Positions 42,160 through 52,230 of a stretch of 64,000 nucleotides of DNA are shown here, piece after piece. Below the pieces are notes generated by a model. The model saw only the letters and a list, made by a program, of their open reading frames with translations, was not told the origin of the DNA and did not search any database. The stretch is from Pseudomonadota bacterium. GTDB lineage: Bacteria; Pseudomonadota; Alphaproteobacteria; Rhizobiales; Xanthobacteraceae. The position numbers and the translations under genes are program-made. The DNA is taken from positions 124,001-188,000 of the forward strand of contig JAFEFL010000025.1 in the NCBI GenBank assembly GCA_018240595.1, in the 5' to 3' direction. Position 1 is the first letter of the stretch; every line of letters begins with the position of its first letter.

Positions 42160-43281
42160 CGCCATCGCCGCATAGGCCTTGTCGCCGAAGGCGCCATAGA
42201 GCCAGCCGGATATTCCCGTGGCGAAAGCCGCGGTGACGCCGAGCACCACCGCCAGATAGCCTTGCGCGGTCGCCGCCTGCCCCGGCGGCGCGTGGCGATG
42301 CGTGAAGAACAGCGCACCGAGATAGGTCATACCGAAGCTCATGGCGTGCAGCAGCTGCAGCAGCGGCAACATCGCCACCGGCGGATCGAAGGCCATGACG
42401 GTCCAGCGCAGCACGGCGCCGGCGCCGCCGACGGTCAGCAGCATGCTCGGTGTCAGGAAGGCCGGCAGCCGCGTCGACAGCGCGAACAGGATGATCTCGG
42501 CGATCACGCCGAGCGCCCACAGGGCCGCGATCGCGGTGCCGTCGAGCCCGGCCTGGCGCCAGTCGAGTGCGGAGAAACCGTAATAGACGGCGTGGCTCGC
42601 TTGCGTCAGCCCCGCCGACACCGCGACGATGAGGAAGGCGCGGTCGCGCAGCAGCCGTTTCGGCGCGCGCGGCATTGCCGCCGGCTCCGCCTCGCCCGTC
42701 GATACCGCCGCCAGATTGACCGCCATCACCAGCGCGGCGGCGCTCGCCGCGACGATCAGCCAGATCAGATTGCGCGGCGACAGCATATCGGCGGCAAAGC
42801 CGGCGCCGAACAGGCCGACGATGAACGCGACCGAGCCCCACAGCCGCACGGGGCCATAGGCGCGGCCGCGCGCGCCGAGGCCGCGCAAGGTGTAGGCCTC
42901 GAGCAGCGGCATCACCGGCGTCGACGCGAACGATGTCAGCGCGTAGGCGCAGAGAATGGCGATGCTGCCCTCCACCGACGCGACCAGCGCATAACCGACG
43001 GCGGCGAGTGCGCTCAGCGTCACGATGGTGCCGCGCGGCGCGTCCCTGCGGTCAACGTGCGCCGTGACCAGCGGAATGGCGAAGAAGCGCACGACCTGCG
43101 GCGCCGCCAGGATGACGCCGATCAGCGCCGCGTCGATGCCCTTGGCCTCAAGCCACAGCGGAAAGAACGGCAGCACGATGCCGCTGAGGATGAACAGCGC
43201 CGCGTAGAACGCGGCGCTACGCGCCGCAAAACCGGTGTCGCTGGAGAACAGAGGCAGTTGACGCCGCAACGGCGTGAGCAT
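42082..43281 (-). CDS. MFS transporter, phenylpropionate-permease-like (MFS_1-like)
   Basis: A 399-residue, 12-helix major facilitator. Family markers are the first helix FYAALFILSGIVLPFFPLWL, the VDRRDAPRG loop, TPVMPLLEAYTLRGLGARGR, YGPVRLWGSVAFIVG (typical of the HcaT/LacY-like MFS_1 group), and MSFGMTYLGALFFTHRHAPP. The ATG at 43281 was chosen; the 50-codon extension has no helix. HcaT relatives are proposed importers of phenylpropionates or nucleosides; the substrate here is unknown. Its 3' end overlaps the facing gene by 78 bases. Confidence 0.82.
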   Translation of the reverse strand: MLTPLRRQLPLFSSDTGFAARSAAFYAALFILSGIVLPFFPLWLEAKGIDAALIGVILAAPQVVRFFAIPLVTAHVDRRDAPRGTIVTLSALAAVGYALVASVEGSIAILCAYALTSFASTPVMPLLEAYTLRGLGARGRAYGPVRLWGSVAFIVGLFGAGFAADMLSPRNLIWLIVAASAAALVMAVNLAAVSTGEAEPAAMPRAPKRLLRDRAFLIVAVSAGLTQASHAVYYGFSALDWRQAGLDGTAIAALWALGVIAEIILFALSTRLPAFLTPSMLLTVGGAGAVLRWTVMAFDPPVAMLPLLQLLHAMSFGMTYLGALFFTHRHAPPGQAATAQGYLAVVLGVTAAFATGISGWLYGAFGDKAYAAMALVAIVGCAYGAVADHAARRVAGGTA

Positions 43282-43402
43282 TGGGCGGCTCGGGCTCCGG
43301 CACCACCTTGATTCCGCAGCGGAATTCAGCGGTGGCCAAGCACCGCGGATCGCTGGCCGAATCAGGTTGCATGATTGATAAACGGCCTCGTGGAAATTTC
43401 CT

Positions 43403-44680
<1,278 letters not shown>

Positions 44681-44685
44681 AAGCG

Positions 44686-44771
44686 GTGTCATCGTCCGCG
44701 AAAGCGGACGATCCAGTGCCCACTGGTCTTCGAGAGATTACCGGATGCGCCGCCTGCGCGGGGCATGACAC
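44686..44771. repeat. Nested palindromic element
   Basis: Outer arms GTGTCAT/ATGACAC (44686 and 44765) enclose ATCGTCCGC-GAAA-GCGGACGAT and CCAGTGCCCACTGG-like dyads, between two converging genes. Confidence 0.65.
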
Positions 44772-44779
44772 GGGTTTTG

Positions 44780-45787
44780 TCAGCTCGCGATCAGCTTCGC
44801 ATACATCTCGGGATCGACATTGCCGCCCGACAGGATGGCGACCACCGTCTTGCCGCGGATATCGACGATGCCATCGAGTTTGCCGGCGAGCAGCGAGGCA
44901 AGGCCGATGGCGCCGCCCGGCTCGACCACCAGCTTGAGTTCGCTGAACGCATAGCGCACGGCGGTCGCGACTTCGTCGTCGCTGGCCACGATGCCCTGCC
45001 CGATCAATTCCTTGTTGATCGGGAAGGTCCATTCGCCCGGCGTGTTGCTCATCAGCGCGTCGCAAATCGATCCGGTGACCTTCTCATTGGCGACGCGTTC
45101 GCCACGCACGAACGAGCGCAAGGTGTCGTCAAAGTCTTTCGGCTCGGCGGTGAACAGCCGCGCCGCCGCGGCGCGCGATTTGACGCCGAGCGACACGCCG
45201 GCGGCCAGACCGCCGCCCGACGCGCCGACAACGACGATGTCCGGCTTGAGGCCGAGCTTCTCGAGATCCTCGGCAATCTCGACGCCGATGGTGCCCTGCC
45301 CGGCGATGATCTGCGGATCGTCATAGGGCGGCACCAAAGTGGCGCCGCGCTCCCTGACGATGGCTTCGGCGATCGCCGCGCGGTCGGCGCCACCGGCGCG
45401 GTCGTAAGTGACGACTTCGGCGCCGAGCGCGCGGGTGCGGCTGAGCTTGGCCTTCGGCGCATCGTCCGGCATCACGATCGTCGCCGGCATGCCGAGCAAC
45501 TTCGCAGCCGCGGCGACGCCCTGCGCATGGTTGCCCGACGAATAAGCGACGACGCCGGCGGCGCGGCGCTCGGCGGGAATTTGCGAAATGCGGTTATAGG
45601 CGCCGCGGAACTTGAACGAGCCGGTGCGCTGCAGGATTTCGGCCTTGAGGAATACGCGCGCGCCGAGCCGCTCGTCGAGCACCGGCGCGTTGATCAGCGG
45701 CGTGCGCACCGCGACGCCCTTGAGCCGCCCCACCGCGCGTTCGACATCGGCGGCGGTCGGCAGCAGTTTCTGGTCGATCAGGCCCAT
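44780..45787 (-). CDS. PLP-dependent threonine/serine dehydratase family enzyme
   Basis: A 335-residue fold-type II PLP enzyme that would deaminate threonine, serine or a related hydroxy-amino acid. The Schiff-base Lys is in TGSFKFRGAYN, the substrate loop is SSGNHAQG, the phosphate-binding loop GASGGGLAAG, and the C-terminal Ser/Gly motif ILSGGNVDPE. It lacks the C-terminal ACT domain of feedback-regulated IlvA, which fits a catabolic dehydratase. Hydroxyectoine-type or serine racemase activity cannot be excluded. Confidence 0.85.
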   Translation of the reverse strand: MGLIDQKLLPTAADVERAVGRLKGVAVRTPLINAPVLDERLGARVFLKAEILQRTGSFKFRGAYNRISQIPAERRAAGVVAYSSGNHAQGVAAAAKLLGMPATIVMPDDAPKAKLSRTRALGAEVVTYDRAGGADRAAIAEAIVRERGATLVPPYDDPQIIAGQGTIGVEIAEDLEKLGLKPDIVVVGASGGGLAAGVSLGVKSRAAAARLFTAEPKDFDDTLRSFVRGERVANEKVTGSICDALMSNTPGEWTFPINKELIGQGIVASDDEVATAVRYAFSELKLVVEPGGAIGLASLLAGKLDGIVDIRGKTVVAILSGGNVDPEMYAKLIAS

Positions 45788-45862
45788 GCGCGGAGGCTAC
45801 GCCCGCCCATCCCGGGCGGCAAGCGCGCCTTTGGCCTTGTGGATGCAGCGGGAACCGGCCGC

Positions 45863-46927
45863 TCAGGCCGCCGCGGCCCCGCGGTCGCGCCGGCGCCGCG
45901 GCTTTTGCGTCGCTTCTGTCACGTGTTTGACGAAAGTCCGGGCCGTCGCCTCCCAGGTCAAGCCGCGCGCGAAGTCGCGGCAGGCGGCGCGGTCGAGTTC
46001 CAGCGCGCCGAGACAGGCCTGTTTGAGATTTTCGTCGAGACGTCCAACGGGAGCGCCACCGATGACGTCGCGCGGCGCCGCCGCCGGAAAAGCCGCGACC
46101 GGCACGCCGCTCGCCAAAGCCTCGAGCAGTACCAGACCGAACGTATCGGTACGGCTCGGAAACACGAAGACGTCCGCCGCCGCGTAGATGTCCGCGAGCT
46201 CCACGCCATGCCTGGCGCCGGCGAACACCGCGTCCGGATACGCTTTCGCCAATTGCGCCCGCGCCGGGCCGTCGCCAACCACGAGCTTGGTGCCGGGCAG
46301 ATCGAGCTTGAGGAATTCCTCGAGGTTCTTCTCCACCGCGATGCGGCCGACGGTGAGAAAGATCGGGCGCGGCAAATTCACGAATTCCGCGGCAAGCGAC
46401 TTGCGCTCCGGATGAAACAGCGCCGCATCGACGCCGCGCTGCCAGAGCTTGACGTTACGGAAGCCGCGGCCTTCGAGCTCGCTCACCAAAGTCGGAGTCG
46501 CCGCCAGCACCGCGGCGCTTTGCGAATGGAAGCGGCGCAGCCACGCCCAGGTGAGATCGCCCGACCACTTGGGGGCCAATGTGACGCGCTCGGCGACATA
46601 GTCGGGGAAGCGTGTGTGAAAGCTGGTGGTGAAAGGCAGGGCGCGGCGGATGCAGACCCGGCGCATGGCGTGGCCGAGCGGCCCTTCGGTCGCGATATGG
46701 ATGGCGTTCGGCTGGATCGCGTCGAGGCGGCGCTCCATGGCGCCCGGCCCGGTCAGCGCCAGCCGGATTTCCGGATAACTAGGCATCGGCACGGTGCGGA
46801 ATTCGGCCGGGCTCAGCACCTCGACCGGCACGCCGAATTGGGTGGCTTCCTGTGTCACCTGACCGAGCGTGCGCACGACGCCGTTGACCTGCGGGTGCCA
46901 GGCGTCGGTGACGATGAGGATTTTCAT
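45863..46927 (-). CDS. GT4-family glycosyltransferase, mannosyltransferase-like
   Basis: A 354-residue GT-B glycosyltransferase. The N-terminal donor/acceptor loop reads MKILIVTDAWHPQVNGVVRT. The C-terminal nucleotide-binding half has FLTVGRIAVEKNLEEFLKL, VVGDGPARAQL and the EX7E region SRTDTFGLVLLEALASG. The best match in memory is the group of alpha-mannosyltransferases acting on glycolipids (MgtA-like). An in-frame 18-codon extension (MFIHKNWIPASAGMSGDG) is a translated copy of the intergenic repeat at 46.94 kb and was rejected as coding. The neighbour genes act on lipids. Confidence 0.85.
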   Translation of the reverse strand: MKILIVTDAWHPQVNGVVRTLGQVTQEATQFGVPVEVLSPAEFRTVPMPSYPEIRLALTGPGAMERRLDAIQPNAIHIATEGPLGHAMRRVCIRRALPFTTSFHTRFPDYVAERVTLAPKWSGDLTWAWLRRFHSQSAAVLAATPTLVSELEGRGFRNVKLWQRGVDAALFHPERKSLAAEFVNLPRPIFLTVGRIAVEKNLEEFLKLDLPGTKLVVGDGPARAQLAKAYPDAVFAGARHGVELADIYAAADVFVFPSRTDTFGLVLLEALASGVPVAAFPAAAPRDVIGGAPVGRLDENLKQACLGALELDRAACRDFARGLTWEATARTFVKHVTEATQKPRRRRDRGAAAA

Positions 46928-46934
46928 TCCATCT

Positions 46935-47028
46935 CCGCTCATTCCCGCGGAAGCGGGAATCCAGTTCTTATGAATGAACAAAGATCATTGCGCCGCTCCT
47001 GGGTCCCCGCTTTCGCGGGGACGAGCGG
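46935..47028. repeat. Pair of opposed palindromic repeats
   Basis: ATTCCCGC-GGAA-GCGGGAAT (46941-46960) and GTCCCCGC-TTTC-GCGGGGAC (47003-47022) in opposite orientation with matching CCAGTTCTT/CTGGG flanks. This is the family whose translation reads NWIPAFAG. Copies recur at 58.48 and 62.48 kb. Confidence 0.8.
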
Positions 47029-47037
47029 GTGAAAGCC

Positions 47038-47835
47038 TCACGCCGCCTGCGCCTGCGCGGCGATCTCGAGCGGCGCGCGTTCGTGGCCGTCGTGGATCCA
47101 GGTGATGATCTCGAAGGTGCCGTCGGCGTTCTCGGCGACCGCCGTACAGCTTTCGACCCAGTCGCCGCAATTGATGTAGCGCAGGCCGAAATCGTCGTGC
47201 AACGCCGCGGTGTGGATGTGGCCGCAGATCACGCCCTCGACCTCGTGGCGCTTGGCCTCGCTCGCCAGCGCCTTCTCGAAGGCGCCGATGTAATTGACGG
47301 CGTTCTTCACCTTCATCTTCGCCCACTTCGACAGCGACCAGTACGGCGCGCCGAAGATGCGCCGCATGGCGTTGAACACGCGGTTGGCCTTGATGGCGAA
47401 GTCGTAGGCCTTGTCGCCGAGCAGCGCCAGCCAGCGCGCCTGCGTGACGACGAGATCGAACATGTCGCCGTGCACGACCAGATAGCGCTGGCCATCGGCG
47501 CCCTCATGGATGGTGTTCTCGACCACCTCGATGCCGCCGAAATGGGTGCCGTAATAGCCGCGCAGAAATTCGTCGTGATTGCCGGGGATGTAGATCAGCC
47601 GCGCGCCCTTGCGCGCCTGACGGAGCAGCTTCTGCACCACGTCGTTGTGCGCCTGCGGCCAGTACCACGACGAGCGCAGCGCCCAGCCATCGACGATGTC
47701 GCCGACCAGATACACAGTGTCGGCCTCGTGGTGGCGCAGGAAGTCCAGCAGCTTGTCGGCCTGGCAGCCGCGGGTGCCGAGATGGATGTCGGAGATGAAA
47801 AGCGCGCGAAAGCGCCGCGGGACGGTGTCCGTCAC
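47038..47835 (-). CDS. LpxH-like metallophosphoesterase
   Basis: A 265-residue calcineurin-like phosphoesterase of the UDP-2,3-diacylglucosamine diphosphatase group (COG2908). Metal motifs in order are SDIHLG, VGDIVDG, PGNHDE, VVHGD and CGHIH. Alphaproteobacteria often rely on LpxI for this lipid A step, so the physiological substrate may be another nucleotide- or lipid-diphosphate. The GTG at 47835 is preferred: it has AAGAAGG at the right distance, while the longer frame to 47895 begins with TTG and lacks such a site. It is followed by the glycosyltransferase and preceded by pmtA, suggesting a lipid locus. Confidence 0.78.
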   Translation of the reverse strand: MTDTVPRRFRALFISDIHLGTRGCQADKLLDFLRHHEADTVYLVGDIVDGWALRSSWYWPQAHNDVVQKLLRQARKGARLIYIPGNHDEFLRGYYGTHFGGIEVVENTIHEGADGQRYLVVHGDMFDLVVTQARWLALLGDKAYDFAIKANRVFNAMRRIFGAPYWSLSKWAKMKVKNAVNYIGAFEKALASEAKRHEVEGVICGHIHTAALHDDFGLRYINCGDWVESCTAVAENADGTFEIITWIHDGHERAPLEIAAQAQAA

Positions 47836-47916
47836 GGCGCGACCTTCTTGAGGTTTTGCTTCATGTCTCGGCCCCTTAGCAAAGTCATGTGACAAGCGGA
47901 TGACAGCACTTTCCTC

Positions 47917-48576
47917 TTACGCCGCAACGCTCTGCGCTTCGGCGCGGCGGAACCGCACCAGCGTATAAACACCGAATGGCTTGACCTTGCGCCGCTCGAT
48001 CAGCTCGGCGCCGCCGTGATGCGAGGCCCAGTCGGCCAGCCGCTGGAACGGAAACTCTGGGCGCAGGCCAAGCTTGCGCGCCTTCTGCGCCAAGAGCCGC
48101 TCGACCGCGGCGGCCAGGCCCTTCTCGGAATAAAGATGGTTGACCAGGATGATCTGGCCGCCGGGCCGCAGCACGCGCGCGCATTCCGACAGCACGCGCT
48201 CGGGATTGTCGACCAGCGTGATGACGAACTGGCCGACGACGCAGTCGAACGACGCGTCCGGATAGTCCAGCACGCTCGCGTCCATCACGCGCAATTCCTT
48301 GACGAAGGGATAGCGGCCCGAGGCCAGCCGCTCGCGCGCCCGGGCGATCATCGGCTCGGAAATGTCGATGCCGGTGATCTCGGTGGTGGCGTCGTAATCG
48401 TCGAACGACAGGCCGGTGCCGACGCCGATTTCAAGGATCCGCCCGCCGACCTCGTGCGCGGCTTTCGCCGCGGCGCGCCGGCCGTTGAGGAACACCGGGC
48501 CGCACAGCATGTCGTAGACCGGCGCCCACTTGGCATAGGCCTTTTCCATCACGTCTCTGGCGGGATCGCGCAGCAT
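47917..48576 (-). CDS. pmtA: Phosphatidylethanolamine N-methyltransferase, PmtA-like
   Basis: A 219-residue SAM enzyme expected to methylate phosphatidylethanolamine towards phosphatidylcholine, an important rhizobial membrane lipid. The N-terminal EKAYAKWAPVYDMLCGPVFL is characteristic of PmtA proteins. Motif I is RILEIGVGTGLSF, the acidic strand ITGIDISEPMI, and motif III LRPGGQIILVNHLY. The ATG at 48576 gives the family length; 35 further upstream codons are unsupported. It could instead be a UbiE-like methyltransferase, but the N-terminus favours PmtA. Confidence 0.82.
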   Translation of the reverse strand: MLRDPARDVMEKAYAKWAPVYDMLCGPVFLNGRRAAAKAAHEVGGRILEIGVGTGLSFDDYDATTEITGIDISEPMIARARERLASGRYPFVKELRVMDASVLDYPDASFDCVVGQFVITLVDNPERVLSECARVLRPGGQIILVNHLYSEKGLAAAVERLLAQKARKLGLRPEFPFQRLADWASHHGGAELIERRKVKPFGVYTLVRFRRAEAQSVAA

Positions 48577-48724
48577 GCAAAGCCCCTCGAATCGTTGCCC
48601 CGGTCGATGTTTTTGCCGTAGCAAGGCTGTGCGACAGTCCGGCGACAGCGCGGGCGCGGACACCCTTGACGGCCCCGCCATGGGGCCTATCAGGGGGTGC
48701 CATCTTTAACGGAGTGAGGCCCCC

Positions 48725-49504
48725 ATGGATCTTGGTATCGCCGGCCGCAAGGCCATCGTCTGCGCGTCGAGCCGCGGTTTGGGCAAGGCCTGCGCCTTCG
48801 CGCTGGCCGAGGCCGGCGTCGAGGTCGTGATCAACGGCCGCGACGCCAAGACCGTCGAGGCGACCGCGGCCGAGATCGCCAAGGCGACCGGCACCAGGAC
48901 CATTCCCGTCGTCGCCGACGTGGCGACGCCGGACGGCCAGAAGGCGCTGTTCGCCGCCTGCCCCTCGCCCGACATCCTGGTCAACAACAATGGCGGCCCG
49001 CCGCCGCGCAACTTCCGCGAACTGACGCGCGAGATGATGCTCGACGGCGTGGTCGCCAACATGGTGGTCGCCATCGAGCTCATCCAGAAGGTGATCGATC
49101 CGATGGCTGAACGCGGCTTCGGCCGCATCATCAACATCACCTCGAGCTCGGTGAAGGCGCCGCTCGCCGGCCTCGATCTGTCGTCCGGCGCGCGCGCCGG
49201 GTTGACCGCCTTCATCGCCGGCGTCGCCCGCACCGTCGCCGACAAGAACGTGACGATCAACTCGATCCTGCCCGGCGCCTTCGACACCGACCGGCTCAGG
49301 AGCGTGCTGACCAAATCATCGGCGGCGAGCGGCAAGTCGTTCGACGAAGCCGCACAAGCGCGCATCAACACCATTCCGGCGCGCCGCTTCGGCCAGCCGG
49401 AGGAATTCGGCGCGGCCTGCGCCTTCCTGTGCTCGGCGCATGCCGGCTACATCACCGGACAAAACCTGCTGATCGACGGCGGCACCATCCCGACCGCGTT
49501 TTGA
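48725..49504 (+). CDS. SDR-family protein with atypical active site
   Basis: A 259-residue short-chain dehydrogenase/reductase. The cofactor motif is CASSRGLGKACAFALAEAG, NNNGGP stands for the NNAG motif, and the catalytic Ser is in NITSSSVKAPLAG. The usual YxxxK is not present: the segment reads GLDLSSGARAGLTAFIAGVA. This belongs to a subgroup of rhizobial SDRs annotated as 3-oxoacyl reductase-like in which Tyr and Lys are replaced. C-terminal ITGQNLLIDGG is standard. Redox activity is therefore uncertain. Confidence 0.8.
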   Translation: MDLGIAGRKAIVCASSRGLGKACAFALAEAGVEVVINGRDAKTVEATAAEIAKATGTRTIPVVADVATPDGQKALFAACPSPDILVNNNGGPPPRNFRELTREMMLDGVVANMVVAIELIQKVIDPMAERGFGRIINITSSSVKAPLAGLDLSSGARAGLTAFIAGVARTVADKNVTINSILPGAFDTDRLRSVLTKSSAASGKSFDEAAQARINTIPARRFGQPEEFGAACAFLCSAHAGYITGQNLLIDGGTIPTAF

Positions 49505-49528
49505 GGTCTTCAGGCTCGCACTTCAGCA

Positions 49529-49556
49529 AAAAGGCCGGCATCGCTGCCGGCCTTTT
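49529..49556. terminator. Bidirectional terminator between SDR and fadL
   Basis: AAAAGGCCGGCA, loop TCGC, TGCCGGCCTTTT: a 12-bp perfect stem with A- and T-runs, serving both converging genes. Confidence 0.88.
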
Positions 49557-49583
49557 CATATTCATGATGCGATGGCGGCAAGT

Positions 49584-50948
49584 CTACTTGTGATAGACCT
49601 GCTTCACCGGCGTCGCCGGATCGTCGAAGCGGTAGCGGATGCCGAGCGACACGATATCGACATGCGCGTCGATCGAGCCCGAATACGACACCGTGGTGCT
49701 CGACGACGGGTTGCCGGTGCCCGGCCCCAGCGCCACCGACGTGTCCTTCACGAAGATGTGGGTGTAGGCCGCATCGAGCGACAGCTTCGGCGTCACCTTG
49801 TAGGTCAGGCCGGCCGACAGCCAGAAGCGGTCGTTGTCCGGCAGACGCGGCGTGCGCACCTGATCGACGATCGGGCTCTTCTCGAAGGCGATGCCCGAAC
49901 GCAAGGTCAGCCGCTCGTTCCATTCGTATTCGGCGCCGAGCGAGTAGAAGTAGCCGTCCTTGTATTCGAACGGCACGGACACCGGATTGCCGACGACGGT
50001 CGCCTGGGCGCCGGTCGAGGTCAGCATCACCGGCGAAGTGCCAATGCGGCTCCAGTTCGACCACTCGAAGCCGGCGAGCAACGTCCACTGCTGCGACAGG
50101 CGCTGGCGCAGGCCGACGTTGACGCTGTCGGGCAGATGCAGCGTGGTTTCGACCGCGCCCGTATTCGAGAACGGCGCGGCGAAGACGCCGCCGGCCGGCA
50201 GCGTCAGGGTGCCGTCGGCCTTCTGGTTGATTGCCGAGCGATAGCCGATGCCGATGGTGGTGGTCGGCGTCGGCGTGATGGTGACGCCGGCGACGAAGCC
50301 ATAACCCCAGCCGTTGAGCTGCAGGTTGGATGTATTGGTCAGCGACGCCGCACCGGAGACGCCGGCATTGTTGACCGGCAGGCCGCTGGTGAAGCCGGCG
50401 GTGGCGTATTGGATCTGCACGCCGGCGCCAAAGCTGATCCAGTTGTTCAGCTCGAAGGCGACGGTCGGCGTGAAGTTATAAGTGCGCAGGAAGGTGTTTT
50501 CCGCATAGGTGCGGCCGGCCCAGCGGTCCGGAAAGCTGACGCTGAGACCGAACGGCGAGTTCGCCGCCAGGCCGAGCCAGATCTTGTCGGTCATCTGCCA
50601 CGACACGTAGCCGGCGGGCACGATCGCATCGTCGCCCGAATCGCCGGCCGGGCCGAACGCGGCGAAGGTGCTGGTCGCATTCGGCGAGTGCGAAGCATAG
50701 GGCATGACGCCGGTGACGACCTGCTCGACCTGCAGGCCCTTCTGCTGCGTCATCGTCGCCGGGTTCCAGAACATCGACGACAAGGCGCCGCCCGCGGCGA
50801 TGCCGGCGAAGGAAGCGCCCTGTCCGTAGGCGCTTTGCTCGCGCAGTGCGAAACCGCCGGCATTGGCCGCCACGGTCGCCGCCATCAGCAGCCCGAAGCT
50901 CGCGCCGCTCAGCAGAAGCGCCCGTTTCCTACCCTGCAACTTGCTCAT
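49584..50948 (-). CDS. FadL/OmpP1-family outer-membrane hydrophobic-compound transporter
   Basis: A 454-residue beta-barrel of the FadL/TodX type, which admits long-chain fatty acids or aromatic hydrocarbons. A signal peptide (RALLLSGASFGLLMAATVAA with NAGG) is followed by the hatch motif GFALREQSAYGQGASFAGIA and the family block SSMFWNPATMTQ. The last strand DIVSLGIRYRF ends near VYHK. The ATG at 50948 was chosen over one 12 codons upstream; GGGGGA lies before it. The upstream 285 bases carry no recognised motif. Confidence 0.88.
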   Translation of the reverse strand: MSKLQGRKRALLLSGASFGLLMAATVAANAGGFALREQSAYGQGASFAGIAAGGALSSMFWNPATMTQQKGLQVEQVVTGVMPYASHSPNATSTFAAFGPAGDSGDDAIVPAGYVSWQMTDKIWLGLAANSPFGLSVSFPDRWAGRTYAENTFLRTYNFTPTVAFELNNWISFGAGVQIQYATAGFTSGLPVNNAGVSGAASLTNTSNLQLNGWGYGFVAGVTITPTPTTTIGIGYRSAINQKADGTLTLPAGGVFAAPFSNTGAVETTLHLPDSVNVGLRQRLSQQWTLLAGFEWSNWSRIGTSPVMLTSTGAQATVVGNPVSVPFEYKDGYFYSLGAEYEWNERLTLRSGIAFEKSPIVDQVRTPRLPDNDRFWLSAGLTYKVTPKLSLDAAYTHIFVKDTSVALGPGTGNPSSSTTVSYSGSIDAHVDIVSLGIRYRFDDPATPVKQVYHK

Positions 50949-51233
50949 TTGCCGTCCCCCAGTCCGTCGCGCCTTGCTTTCCATGGCGCTTTGCTGGGCA
51001 GCATCGTGGCGGGAGTCCCGGCGGCTGGCAACGCGCGAATGAGCCCGTCACCACACCTACATCCCGTTTTCACGACATATTCCCGCGCTGTGACTTGGCC
51101 GCCACAGCGGATGGAACCCAAAGCCTGCTTGGTGTGCACTGCAAGATCGGCGCGACGAAATGACCGATGCGCGCCACTTATGACCGCGCCGGCTTTTTTT
51201 TGCGCCGCAATAGAAGCGCGCCGGCGACCGTCC

Positions 51234-52130
51234 TCACCGCCGCTGTTTGAACGGCCAGGCGAGCTGCTGGAGAAAGCCCGGCGGCATCTCTTCCTGAATG
51301 CCGATGTCGACCGGCGGGCGGTAGTCACGGGCGTTGTAGAACGTGCCGAAGACGTGGTCCCACAGCATGATGTTCTCGGAATAATTCTTGTTGCCCTCGC
51401 GCAGGTCCTTGCTGTGGTGCCAGCGGTGCAGCTCTGGCGTGTTGAACCACCACGACAGCGGCCCGAACTTCATGTCGACGTTGCAATGGGTGAGCATGCC
51501 GACGAAGGCGGTGATGGCGGACAGCCAGATCAGCACTTCCATCGGCGCCCCGAGCGCCAGCAGAATCGCCATGCCGATGGCGATGCTCTTGAAGCTGTCG
51601 ACGAAGTGGAAGCGCCCGGTGTTGACGATCCACAGCCGCGTCACGCTGTGATGCACGGCGTGGAAGCGCCACAGCCACGGCCATTCATGCGCGATGCGGT
51701 GCGCCCAGTACAAACCGAATTCGGCGGCGACAATCGCCAGCACCACCTGAATCGCCATCGGCCATGTGCGCGGCCAGATGCCGTAACCCGGCTCCATGAC
51801 CGGCGTGACATAGTTCGCTATGCCGATCACGCTCGAGAAAATCACCGCCGCCTGCACCACACCCTTCGAGGTCAGCGTGTGCGCGATGTTGGCAAAGGTC
51901 TGGCCGTCGTTCTCGTTCCAGACGCGTTCGTGCGGCATCCACTGCTCGAGCGCGTAGAGCGCCAGCGCCAGGACGAGGTAGGCGACGTTGAAGAACAACG
52001 CCGGCATTTCCACCGTGAAGCCGTAGGCCATGATGGCGATGCAGATCGCCAGCAGGCCCGGCCAGGCGAGCCAGGAAACGGCGGTACGGAGCGGGCTGGA
52101 CGAAGCAGCGGGCAGGGTCGAGTCGGACAT
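51234..52130 (-). CDS. Sterol-desaturase/fatty acid hydroxylase superfamily protein
   Basis: A 298-residue integral membrane di-iron oxygenase. It has about five hydrophobic helices and the three His boxes HRIAHE, HAVHHS and HRWHHS that bind the metal. Family members hydroxylate or desaturate fatty acids, sterols or carotenoids. In rhizobia they often modify envelope lipids. The adjacent FadL porin fits hydrophobic-substrate metabolism. The substrate is not deducible. Confidence 0.87.
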   Translation of the reverse strand: MSDSTLPAASSSPLRTAVSWLAWPGLLAICIAIMAYGFTVEMPALFFNVAYLVLALALYALEQWMPHERVWNENDGQTFANIAHTLTSKGVVQAAVIFSSVIGIANYVTPVMEPGYGIWPRTWPMAIQVVLAIVAAEFGLYWAHRIAHEWPWLWRFHAVHHSVTRLWIVNTGRFHFVDSFKSIAIGMAILLALGAPMEVLIWLSAITAFVGMLTHCNVDMKFGPLSWWFNTPELHRWHHSKDLREGNKNYSENIMLWDHVFGTFYNARDYRPPVDIGIQEEMPPGFLQQLAWPFKQRR

Positions 52131-52230
52131 GGCGGGAATTTAGTGCGCGGTGTTGCGTCGCGCCAGAGTGCGCCGCGGCGAAACCAGGCGCGAGACGCGG
52201 CCTGGAAGCCGGCCCTCCGGGCCGCCGCAA

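Noticed and set aside
44765..47032. A 755-codon plus-strand frame antisense to the dehydratase and glycosyltransferase genes
   Set aside because: Shadow frame of two genes with intact catalytic motifs; its end is the translated intergenic repeat.
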